From assembly GCA_963668115.1 (NCBI GenBank), contig OY764147.1:1736001-1800000 (forward strand): DNA of 64,000 bases, read 5' to 3'. This DNA comes from Plut-88900 sp963668115 (GTDB lineage Bacteria; Chloroflexota; Dehalococcoidia; Plut-88900). Below, piece after piece: positions 52,127 through 61,539 of this stretch (positions are counted from its first letter, which is position 1; each line of letters opens with the position of its first letter). The translations under genes and the position numbers were made by a program. Below the pieces are notes generated by a model. It made no database searches and was not told the origin of the DNA. It saw only the letters and a list, made by a program, of their open reading frames with translations.

Positions 52127-53350
52127 GTGGGAGCACTAACGGACAAATACTGCATAGTGGGCGTGGGTGAGACCCCACACATGCGCCCTTCAAACCGGAC
52201 GACGTTGTCGATGGCGTGTGAGGCCGTACGGAACGCAATGGCGGACTCGGGGCTGGACCCGTCGGAGATAAGCGGGATGACCTCGTACCAGTACGGGGAC
52301 TCGTGCGATTCGGCGGCGGTGGCGTCATCGCTCGGGATCCGGTTGGACTATGCCGTGGACATCATCGGTGGGGGTAACAGCACGGAGACACTGGTGGCCC
52401 ATGCAATCGGGCTTATCGAAGCGGGATATTGCCGAAACATGGTGATATTCCGGTCGATGAACGGGAGGTCGGGGCTGAGGTTCGGGGGTCAGGACCCGGA
52501 CGGGCCGGTGCCGGTGACCAATGTGTCGAGCATCTCGGACATGTGGGACGCGTGGGGATTCACGACTCCGGCCCAGCACCACGGGCTGACCTGCATGAGA
52601 TACATGCGTGATTACGGGTTGACATCAAGGCACCTAGGAGAGGTGGCGGTGGCGCATAGGAGACATGCGAACCTGAACCCGAAGTCGATTTTCTACGACA
52701 GGCCTCTTTCGATGGACGATTACCTGAAAGGTCGGTGGGTGTCGAAGCCGTTCAGGCTGTTCGACTGCTGCCTAGAGACAGATGTGGCGGCGGCGATCAT
52801 AGTCGCGCCCCGGGAGTGGGCATACAACCTGAAGCAGCCCCCGGTGTTCATCATGGGGGGCACGGCCCGGACACAGACGCCGGACGCGTCCTACAGGTGG
52901 AACCGGGAGAAGATCCACTATGTGGGAGCGAACTATGGCCGGCACCGGCTGTTCGGCATGTCTGGGGTGACGCACGACGACATCGACTTCGTGTCCGCGT
53001 ATGACGCGTTTACGTTCACGTCGCTGATATTACTGGAGGGGTATGGGTTTGCACCCGAGGGGGAGATCGGGGACTTCGTGGAGGGCGGTACGCTGCAGAT
53101 AGATGGAAAGCTACCGTCCAATCTGTCGGGGGGGCATCTGTCGGAGGGTTACACGCACGGGATAGCGATGGTGATAGAGAACGTCCGCCAGCTAAGGCAC
53201 CGGACGGATGACTCGTGCCCCGGGTGGCGGGAGGGCAAGCACACGTACGACCGAGAGAAGGGCTGCCGCCAGCTAAAGAAGGCGGAGATTGCCGCCTGCC
53301 TCGCGTGGGGCACGGAGACCGAGAGCAGCGCCATGATCATCAGGAGGTAG
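52127..53350 (+). CDS. Thiolase-like acyl-CoA protein, copy 2
   Basis: 407 residues from GTG 52127, with AGGAGG (in the end of the previous gene) 8 nt upstream. It is highly similar to the preceding protein along its whole length and equal in length, so it is a recent tandem duplicate; the opening 18 residues are identical. Differences cluster at 250-300 (TPDASYRWNREKIHYVGANYGRHR). The pair may form a heterodimer. DUF35 follows after 6 bp. Confidence 0.82.
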   Translation: MGALTDKYCIVGVGETPHMRPSNRTTLSMACEAVRNAMADSGLDPSEISGMTSYQYGDSCDSAAVASSLGIRLDYAVDIIGGGNSTETLVAHAIGLIEAGYCRNMVIFRSMNGRSGLRFGGQDPDGPVPVTNVSSISDMWDAWGFTTPAQHHGLTCMRYMRDYGLTSRHLGEVAVAHRRHANLNPKSIFYDRPLSMDDYLKGRWVSKPFRLFDCCLETDVAAAIIVAPREWAYNLKQPPVFIMGGTARTQTPDASYRWNREKIHYVGANYGRHRLFGMSGVTHDDIDFVSAYDAFTFTSLILLEGYGFAPEGEIGDFVEGGTLQIDGKLPSNLSGGHLSEGYTHGIAMVIENVRQLRHRTDDSCPGWREGKHTYDREKGCRQLKKAEIAACLAWGTETESSAMIIRR

Positions 53351-53356
53351 GTTTCA

Positions 53357-53851
53357 ATGCCCGGATCAATCGACTATTCCCTGATCAACGTCAAACCCGA
53401 TCCCGACACAAAAGAGTGGTGGGACGCCACGAAGGAAGACCGGCTGCTGGTGAGGCAGTGCAACGATTGCAGCAAGAAGTTCTTCCCTCCGTTTCCGGCG
53501 TGTCCGGGGTGTACATCCATGAGTCTCGGGTGGTATGAGACCGAGGGTAAGGGCATGATTTACAGCTACAACGTGGTGGTGCAGCCGATCCTGGCACCCT
53601 TCGTTCCGGCGGTGCCGTACATCACGGCAGTCATAGACCTGCCGGACTGCACCAACGAGGATGGCTCGATAACGAGGATCGTGGGGGTGCTGACGGACGA
53701 TGAGGAAGCGGTGGCAATCGGGAACCCGGTGGAAGTGGTGTTCGAGAAGTCGGAGGATTCGGAGTACGTTATGCCGCGGTGGCGGGTGACGGGGGTGGCG
53801 GAGAATGCGTGGAAGTTCACGGGCGAGGGTGGCGGGCCTGTGGGCGGGTAG
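53357..53851 (+). CDS. DUF35 zinc-ribbon/OB-fold protein
   Basis: 164 residues. Zinc ribbon CNDCSKKFFPPFPACPGC at residues about 35-52, then an OB-fold (GMIYSYNVVVQPILAPFVPAVPYITAVIDLPD). It is the usual partner of DUF35-dependent thiolase-like proteins and directly follows the two thiolase-like paralogues, mirroring the order at 42.7-44.3 kb. Confidence 0.88.
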   Translation: MPGSIDYSLINVKPDPDTKEWWDATKEDRLLVRQCNDCSKKFFPPFPACPGCTSMSLGWYETEGKGMIYSYNVVVQPILAPFVPAVPYITAVIDLPDCTNEDGSITRIVGVLTDDEEAVAIGNPVEVVFEKSEDSEYVMPRWRVTGVAENAWKFTGEGGGPVGG

Positions 53852-53906
53852 ATTCAGTCAACCCTGTCTCGTTCTACCTAGACCTCCACACTCTTCTTTA
53901 GTCGAC

Positions 53907-53912
53907 TATAAT
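53907..53912 (+). promoter_or_regulatory. selD -10 element
   Basis: TATAAT at 53907-53912; predicted start near 53919, giving a leader of about 30 nt that ends in ATAGGAAA-ATG. No good -35 is seen. Confidence 0.4.
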
Positions 53913-53949
53913 CTTTGCGCGGCCTGATGTATATGTTCCCCATAGGAAA

Positions 53950-54999
53950 ATGGCTACGGCTAAAGAATCGCGCCTAACTGAATTGGCCCACTGCGCGGGC
54001 TGAGCTTCCAAGTTCAGTCCCGAGGACCTGGTGCAGGTCCTGAAGAGCCTCCCGAAAGTCGATGACCCGAACCTGTTGGTGGGATCGGGGACGGCGGACG
54101 ACAGCGCAGTCTATAGGCTTAACGATTCGGTTGCGCTGGTACAGAGCGTCGATTTCTTCCCGCCCATCGTGGACGACCCGTACTGGTTCGGGGCGATAGC
54201 GGCGGCGAATGCACTGAGCGACATCTATGCGATGGGCGCCACCCCGCTCATCGGGCTGAACATTGTGTGCTTTCCGATAGGTCTGCCGAAGGAGGTCCTG
54301 GCAAGCATCCTGAAGGGCGGGGCAGACAAGATGACGGAAGCGGGAGCGATAATCGGCGGCGGGCATACGATTGACGATGCAGAGCCGAAGTATGGGGTGT
54401 CGGTGACAGGGCTGGTGAGGCCGGGGGAGCAGATCACGAATTCCGGGGCGAGGGCCGGGGACAGGCTGGTGCTGACTAAGGCTATCGGGACGGGGATCAT
54501 TACGACGGCGCTGAAGGCGGGAAAGTCGGATGCGGAGACGGAGGGTGGGGTGGTGAGGTTGATGGCGGAACTGAACAAGGGCGCTTCGGAGGCGATGGTG
54601 GGGGTGGGGGTGAACGCGTGCACGGACATCACGGGTTTCGGGCTGCTGGGGCACCTCAGAGAGATGGTGGAGGGGAGCGGGGTGGGGGCACGGGTGAGCA
54701 TGGACGAGGTGCCGCTGATTCCCGGGGCACGGGGGCTGGCGGAGAAGGGTATAGCTCCCGGAGGGACGCAGCGAAACCTGGCCTCGTTGAGGGACAAGGT
54801 GGTATGGGAAGGGGATGTCCCCGATGCAATGAAGGTGATGCTGGCCGATGCTCAGACATCGGGAGGGCTGCTGATTTCGGTGGAGGAAGAGAGGGTTGAG
54901 AAGTTGATGGATGCACTTGTTGAGCATGGGGTGGTCGGGGCGAGGGTGATTGGGGAAGTGGTCGCGGAGCATACCGGGACAATTCACGTTGTCGGATAA
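53950..54999 (+). CDS. selD: Selenophosphate synthetase SelD, itself a selenoprotein (Sec18)
   Basis: 349 residues from ATG 53950 to TAA 54999 with one internal UGA at 54001-54003, residue 18. The motif LTELAHCAG-U-ASKF places Sec where E. coli SelD has catalytic C17, with the catalytic Lys three residues later (K21). The rest is a complete AIR synthase-like SelD: VGSGTADDSAVYRLNDSVALVQSVDFFPPIVDDP, LSDIYAMGATPLIGLNI, GGHTIDDAEPKYG and TDITGFGLLGHLREM. It makes selenophosphate from selenide and ATP. A perfect 7-bp hairpin follows the UGA. Upstream is DUF35, downstream a JAMM protease at 23 bp. Confidence 0.95.
54013..54044 (+). promoter_or_regulatory. Candidate bSECIS hairpin for Sec18 of SelD
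   Basis: AGGACCT (54023-54029), loop GGTGC, AGGTCCT (54035-54041): seven perfect pairs, with TTCA/TGAA as an outer stem across a bulge if the last inner pair opens. The loop starts 27 nt after the UGA, within the usual bSECIS range. A G-rich loop is typical for SelB binding. Confidence 0.65.
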
Positions 55000-55022
55000 T
55001 TCTCAGGAATCGGGTTGAGTAG

Positions 55023-55460
55023 ATGTTCAGGCTAAGCAGAGAGCACGCAGACGAGATGATTGCCCATGCGAAGGAGGATGCGCCCAACGAATGTTGTGGG
55101 ATGCTGGCGGGGTCGGGTGGGGAGGTGAGGCGGGTGTACCGCGTGCAGAACGCGGAGCCCAGCCCGGTGAAGTACGTGATGGACCCGCAGGACCAATTCA
55201 GGATCTTAGAGGAGGTGGATGGGGAGGGGTGGGAGGTGTTGGGCTTCTATCATTCCCATACGTTTAGTGAGGCGTATCCCTCTCCGACGGACGTGAGGCT
55301 GGCGACTTACGTGGAGGAGGCGTCGGGGGAGAAGCAGAGCCTATGGCCGGGGATGCTTTATTTCCTGGTGTCGTTGAGGAACCCGGAGTCGCCGGAGGTG
55401 AGGGGATTTCACATTGAGGATGGGGAGATCAGGGAGGAGGAGTTGGATATTGGAGGGTGA
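55023..55460 (+). CDS. JAMM/MPN metalloprotease (M67 family)
   Basis: 145 residues. The complete JAMM zinc site is seen: E23 in NECCGMLAG, then H77-S-H79-TFSEAYP-S87-PT-D90 (HxH-x7-SxxD). Bacterial M67 proteins cleave the C-terminal extension from ubiquitin-like sulfur carriers (Mec/CysO system). No sulfur-carrier gene is adjacent. The ATG is 23 bp after selD, so the two are probably cotranscribed. Confidence 0.85.
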   Translation: MFRLSREHADEMIAHAKEDAPNECCGMLAGSGGEVRRVYRVQNAEPSPVKYVMDPQDQFRILEEVDGEGWEVLGFYHSHTFSEAYPSPTDVRLATYVEEASGEKQSLWPGMLYFLVSLRNPESPEVRGFHIEDGEIREEELDIGG

Positions 55461-55494
55461 GGGTGGGGTTGGGACTACTTGAGGACCCGGCAAT

Positions 55495-55555
55495 CCAGTG
55501 CCGCCCCCGCTCGACCCTTTGCCTCCGCTCACGGTGAGAGGCCCCGTACCGGGGA
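55495..55555. repeat. Dispersed repeat R2 fragment
   Basis: CGCTCGACCCTTTGCCTCCGC and GGTGAGAGGCCCCG, related to 2335-2445. It lies between the convergent JAMM and cimA genes. It includes CCCCG-TAC-CGGGG, a short hairpin that might act in termination. Confidence 0.5.
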
Positions 55556-55559
55556 AGGG

Positions 55560-57164
55560 TTAGTCCTGGTTCTTGATTAGCCAGTATTCGAGGCTGTCTG
55601 CCATGGCCAGCCAACTGGCTTCGATGACGTTGGTGGAGCTTCCCACGGTCCGCCAGACACGAGCGCCGTCCGTGGACTCGATGAGCACACGGATGCTGCT
55701 GGAACTTCCCGAGCTTTCATCCACGATACGCACTTTGTAGTCTGAAAGCTCGACGACCGATATGCGGGGGTAGAACTGGGTGAGGGCTTTCCTAAGGGCG
55801 AGGTCTAGGGCGTTGACCGGGCCGTTGCCCTCGGCGGCGGTGTGGATGGTCTCTTCACCGACTTTGACCTTGACCATGGCCTCTGCGAGGAGGTAGGGCT
55901 CGGATTCATTAGCCATGGTCGGGGATCGGCGGCTGTTTTCGACCAGGACCATGAAGTCGACAAGCTCGAAGGGGGGCTTATAGCCGCTGTGGGCCCGCCT
56001 GACGAGGAGCTCGAAAGAGGCCTCTGCGCCTTCATATTGGAAGCCCTTGCTTTCGAGGTCCTTGATGCGGCCCAGGACTTCTTTAGTGCCCTCGGGGCCG
56101 AGGTCAACGTCGATGCCAAGCTCCCGGACCTTGTAGGCGATGTTGCCCCTGCCAGATAGCTCCGAAACGACGACGCGCTTGGTGTTGCCAACCAACTCAG
56201 GCGGAACGTGCTGATAGCTTTCTTCAAGCTTGTTGACTGCGGCGACGTGCATACCTCCCTTATGGCTGAAGGCGCTCATTCCAACGTAAGGCTGGTGTTC
56301 GTTGGGTGGGAGGTTGGCGAGCTCGCTGGCATAGCGGGAGACCTCGGTGAGGTGAGAGAGCTGTTCATCGGTTATGCAGTCGACGCCCATCTTGATCTTG
56401 AGGTTGCCGATGATGGAGATGAGGTTGGCGTTGCCGCAGCGTTCACCGTAGCCGTTGACGGTGCCCTGGACCTGGGCGACGCCGCCGTTGACGGCGGCGA
56501 TGCTGTTCGCGACGGCCATATCGGCGTCATTGTGGGCGTGGATGCCAAGGCTGGCGTCGGTGGCCTTTTGAACCTGGGTGATGATTTCAGAGATCTCCGA
56601 GGGGAGGCGGCCGCCGTTGGTGTCGCAGAGGACGACATACTCTGCGCCTGCGTCATGGGCGGCCTGGACGGTCTTGATGGCGTAGTCTGGATCTTCCCTG
56701 TAGCCGTCGAAGAAGTGCTCGGCATCAAAGATTACGCGTCGACCCTTGTCCCGGAGGTAACGGACGGAGTCGGCGATCATGTCGAGGTTTTCTTCGGGGG
56801 TGGTCTCGAGGATGGAGCGAACATGGAGGGCCGAGCTCTTGCCGACGAGGGTTATCACTTGGGTCTCGGCCTGGAGCAGGGCCTCAATCTGGGGGTCTTT
56901 GTCGACGCTGACGTTGGCGCGTCGGGTGGCGCCAAAGGCGACGACGGTGGAGTTTTCAAGCTCGAGGTCACGGGCGCGCTCGAAAAACTCGGCATCCTTG
57001 GGGTTGGAGCCGGGCCAACCGCCCTCCACGAAATCGACGCCGAGCTTGTCCAACATACGCGTGATCTTGAGCTTGTCCTCGACGGAGAGGGATATGCCCT
57101 CCATCTGGGTGCCGTCTCGGAGGGTGGTGTCGTAGAGGGTCAGCCGTTTTGTGGTAGTAGTCAT
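55560..57164 (-). CDS. cimA: (R)-citramalate synthase CimA
   Basis: 534 residues from ATG 57164. LTLYDTTLRDGTQMEGISLSVEDKLKITRMLDKLG is the HMG-lyase-like TIM barrel start, and GIHAHNDADMAVANS with GTVNGYGERCGNANL the metal and catalytic region, then the LeuA dimer/allosteric domain at about 390-534. The DTTLRDGTQMEGIS / DFVEGGWPGSNPKD pattern is CimA rather than LeuA. It condenses pyruvate and acetyl-CoA, giving isoleucine precursors without threonine. Last gene of the ilv-leu operon, 13 bp after leuB. Confidence 0.9.
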   Translation of the reverse strand: MTTTTKRLTLYDTTLRDGTQMEGISLSVEDKLKITRMLDKLGVDFVEGGWPGSNPKDAEFFERARDLELENSTVVAFGATRRANVSVDKDPQIEALLQAETQVITLVGKSSALHVRSILETTPEENLDMIADSVRYLRDKGRRVIFDAEHFFDGYREDPDYAIKTVQAAHDAGAEYVVLCDTNGGRLPSEISEIITQVQKATDASLGIHAHNDADMAVANSIAAVNGGVAQVQGTVNGYGERCGNANLISIIGNLKIKMGVDCITDEQLSHLTEVSRYASELANLPPNEHQPYVGMSAFSHKGGMHVAAVNKLEESYQHVPPELVGNTKRVVVSELSGRGNIAYKVRELGIDVDLGPEGTKEVLGRIKDLESKGFQYEGAEASFELLVRRAHSGYKPPFELVDFMVLVENSRRSPTMANESEPYLLAEAMVKVKVGEETIHTAAEGNGPVNALDLALRKALTQFYPRISVVELSDYKVRIVDESSGSSSSIRVLIESTDGARVWRTVGSSTNVIEASWLAMADSLEYWLIKNQD

Positions 57165-57177
57165 TGGGCTGTCGTTT

Positions 57178-58275
57178 CTATGCCGCCACCTTGTTGGCGA
57201 TAAGGCCGCCCATCTCCACGGTGCCGGTGCTTTCGGTGCCTTCTTCGGCGATGTCGGGGGTGCGGTAGCCCTCAGCGAGGACATCCTCGACTGCGGTCTC
57301 TATGGTGCGGGCCTCTTCCTCCAGGCCGAGGGAGTGGCGAAGCATCATGGCAACGCTAAGGATCATGCCGCAGGGGTTGGCCTTGTTCTGGCCGACGATG
57401 TCGGGGGCGGAGCCGTGGCAGGGTTCGTAGACCCCGACGGCACCGCCTTCGCCCTCTTCCATGTTCAGGCTGGCTGATGGGAGCATGCCCATGGAACCGG
57501 AAAGGACGGCGGTCTCATCAGTGAGGATGTCGCCGAAGGTGTTTTCAGTGACGATAACGTCGAAGCGGGCCGGCTGGCGGACGAGGTGCATGGCACAGGT
57601 GTCGACGAGGAGATGGTCGAGGTCAACATCGGGATAGGAGGGGGCCATTTCGAGGACAATTTGACGCCAGAGCCGGGAGGACTCCAAGACGTTGGCCTTG
57701 TCGACGGATGTGAGCTTCTTACGGGGTCGGCCGCGAGCGACTTCGAAGCCGACGCGGACTATGCGCCGGATCTCATCCTCGGAATAGGCCATGGAGTCGA
57801 CGGCCCTGCGGCCGCGGGAGGTGGTCCACTGGCGTTTCGGCTTTCCGAAGTAGAGGCCGCCCGTAAGCTCACGGATGACGATCATGTCGACGCCATCCAA
57901 GTTCTCGGGTTTGAGGGGGGTGGCGTCCCGGAGCTGGGGGTAGACCTTCACGGGCCGGATGTTGGCGAAGAGGTTGAGTTTTTTTCGGAGGGCAAGAAGT
58001 CCTTGCTCCGGTCGGACGGAGGCCTTGGGGTCGTCCCACTTAGGGCCTCCGACGGCGCCGAAGAGAACGGCATCGCTTTTCTTGCAGGTCTTCAGGGTGT
58101 CAGCGGGGAGGGCGGTGCCGAACTCGTCTATGGCGCAGCCGCCAACTATGCCGTTCTTCAATTTGAAATCGTGGTCGAAGCGGGACTCGGCGGCGCGTAG
58201 GACTCGGAGGCCCTGTTCCATGACCTCGGGGCCGATGCCATCGCCAGGAAGGACTGCTATGTTTGCTTTAGTCAT
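57178..58275 (-). CDS. leuB: 3-isopropylmalate dehydrogenase
   Basis: 365 residues. IAVLPGDGIGPEVMEQGLRVLRA at the start, VIRELTGGLYFGKP, the catalytic Lys/Asp regions (SVDKANVL, VDTCAMHLVRQPARFDVIVTENTFGDILTDE), and GVYEPCHGSAPDI are standard LeuB. With LeuA (upstream) and cimA (downstream) it may act on both isopropylmalate and citramalate-derived methylmalate. leuCD is not in the window. Confidence 0.96.
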   Translation of the reverse strand: MTKANIAVLPGDGIGPEVMEQGLRVLRAAESRFDHDFKLKNGIVGGCAIDEFGTALPADTLKTCKKSDAVLFGAVGGPKWDDPKASVRPEQGLLALRKKLNLFANIRPVKVYPQLRDATPLKPENLDGVDMIVIRELTGGLYFGKPKRQWTTSRGRRAVDSMAYSEDEIRRIVRVGFEVARGRPRKKLTSVDKANVLESSRLWRQIVLEMAPSYPDVDLDHLLVDTCAMHLVRQPARFDVIVTENTFGDILTDETAVLSGSMGMLPSASLNMEEGEGGAVGVYEPCHGSAPDIVGQNKANPCGMILSVAMMLRHSLGLEEEARTIETAVEDVLAEGYRTPDIAEEGTESTGTVEMGGLIANKVAA

Positions 58276-58377
58276 TGCAACTACTTAGAGATATCCGCGT
58301 TGCAGGTACGCGGGGTCGGGACGCACTCTGTGCACCCACACTCCGTATGCCAGATGCCGATCCAGGCGGTAGACCGT

Positions 58378-59916
<1,539 letters not shown>

Positions 59917-59969
59917 TTTGAACCTCCCAAAAACCTTACTGCAGGATGACGAACCCCTCAGAGCCGACC

Positions 59970-60977
59970 TTAGGTCGGCCTGTTAAGGAAGGTCATCATC
60001 TCCCGCAGGTCCCTGCCGACCACTTCCACTGTGTGGGACTTGTCTTTCTTCCGCATTGCGTCGAAGTTTGTGCGGCCTTCGCGGTTCTCGGAGATCCACT
60101 CCCGGGCGAAGGTGCCGTCCTGGATCTCCGCCAGGACCTTCTTCATAGATGCGCGGACGTTATCGTCGATGATGCGTCCGCCGCGGGAGTAGTCACCGTA
60201 CTCGGCGGTATCACTGACGGAGTAGCGCATGTACTCCAGGCCGCCCTGGTATATGAGATCTACGATGAGCTTGACCTCATGTAGGCATTCGAAGTAGGCG
60301 ACCTCGGGCTGGTAACCAGCTTCGACGAGGGTCTCGAAGCCTGCCTTGATGAGGGAGGTGACGCCGCCGCAGAGGACGCTCTGCTCGCCGAAGAGGTCAG
60401 TCTCGGTCTCCTCCTTGAAGGTGGTCTCCAGGACACCGGCCCTGGTGGACCCAAGACCCTTGCCGTAAGCGAGGGCAACATCCTTGGCGCTTCCACTGGC
60501 ATCCTGATGGATTGCCACAAGGGCCGGTACGCCGACACCCTCGGTGTAGAGCTCACGGAGTCGGTGGCCGGGGGCCTTGGGTGCGATCATGCTGACGTCC
60601 ACGCAGGGTGGCGGTACTACTTCCTTGTAGTGGATGTTGAAACCGTGGGCGAACATGAGGGTCTGGCCTGACTTCAAGTTCGGGGCGATGTGGTCGGCGA
60701 AGACGCCACCCTGACGTTCGTCTGGGATGGTCATCATCATGATGTCGGCCTCTTTGGCAACATCGGCGACTTCGGCGACTCGGAGGCCGGCCTGTTCGGC
60801 CTTTTCCCAGCTCTTGCTCCCCTGGTAGAGGCCAACCATTACCTCACAGCCGCTGTCCTTCAGGTTTAGGGAGTGGGCATGGCCCTGGCTGCCGTAGCCG
60901 ATTACACCGATGGTCTTGCCATCGAGCATTGAGATGTCGGCATCGTCGTCGTAGTAGACCTTCGCGTTAATGGCCAT
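59970..60977 (-). CDS. ilvC: Ketol-acid reductoisomerase
   Basis: 335 residues, class I short form. GKTIGVIGYGSQGHAHSLNLKDSG is the NAD(P)-binding fingerprint; FAHGFNIHY, MIAPKAPGHRLRELY, GGVTSLIKAGFETLVEAGYQPEVAYFECLHE carry the Mg-binding Asp/Glu set. It rearranges and reduces acetolactate or acetohydroxybutyrate. Lies 4 bp after ilvN. Confidence 0.97.
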   Translation of the reverse strand: MAINAKVYYDDDADISMLDGKTIGVIGYGSQGHAHSLNLKDSGCEVMVGLYQGSKSWEKAEQAGLRVAEVADVAKEADIMMMTIPDERQGGVFADHIAPNLKSGQTLMFAHGFNIHYKEVVPPPCVDVSMIAPKAPGHRLRELYTEGVGVPALVAIHQDASGSAKDVALAYGKGLGSTRAGVLETTFKEETETDLFGEQSVLCGGVTSLIKAGFETLVEAGYQPEVAYFECLHEVKLIVDLIYQGGLEYMRYSVSDTAEYGDYSRGGRIIDDNVRASMKKVLAEIQDGTFAREWISENREGRTNFDAMRKKDKSHTVEVVGRDLREMMTFLNRPT

Positions 60978-60981
60978 GTAT

Positions 60982-61527
60982 CTAAACTCCTCCTATGTCC
61001 TCGTAGACTATGGGCTTAACGACGCCGTCGCCGCGTCGGCCTGCTGCTCCGCGAACCATGGCGACCTCTCCGGTGCGCATCATCTCCAGCACACCGAAGG
61101 GAAGGAGCATGGAATGGAGAGCTTCTATTTTGTCGGCGTCACCTGTGGCTTGAATAATCATGGTGTCGACATCCACATCAATGATGTCGGCGCGAAAAAT
61201 ACCGATGACGTTGATGATGTCGTTGCGGTCCTTGGCGAGGGCGCGGAGCTTGATGAGGGCGAGTTCCCGGGCTACGGTCTCCGATCCTGTGATGTCTTTG
61301 ACTTCCATCACGCCAACGAGCTTGCGGAGCTGTCGGGCGGCTTGGACCCGGACGCCTTCGCCACCCTCGACAACAAGGGTCATGCGGGAGAGCTTGGGCG
61401 TTTCGCTGTGGCCGACGGCGAGGCTGGCGATGTTGAAGCCGCGTCGGCGAAAAAGGCCTGAAACCCGATTGAGGACTCCAGGCTTATCCTCCACGAGGGC
61501 GACCAGTATGTGTCTTGGCAGCGCCAT
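60982..61527 (-). CDS. ilvN: Acetolactate synthase small (regulatory) subunit
   Basis: 181 residues. The ACT domain ILVALVEDKPGVLNRVSGLFRRRGFNIASLAVGHSETP is followed by the IlvH C-terminal domain (ELALIKLRALAKDRNDIINVIGIFRADIIDV). It binds valine and activates IlvB. Sits 12 bp after ilvB. Confidence 0.95.
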   Translation of the reverse strand: MALPRHILVALVEDKPGVLNRVSGLFRRRGFNIASLAVGHSETPKLSRMTLVVEGGEGVRVQAARQLRKLVGVMEVKDITGSETVARELALIKLRALAKDRNDIINVIGIFRADIIDVDVDTMIIQATGDADKIEALHSMLLPFGVLEMMRTGEVAMVRGAAGRRGDGVVKPIVYEDIGGV

Positions 61528-61539
61528 AGTTCCCTGTTT

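Noticed and set aside
53950..54030. SelD starting downstream of the UGA at 54031
   Set aside because: That start would remove the catalytic Cys/Sec and Lys segment, which is clearly encoded upstream in frame.
57165..57284. N-terminal extension of cimA
   Set aside because: It overlaps the end of leuB and has no CimA similarity; ATG 57164 precedes the conserved TIM-barrel start.
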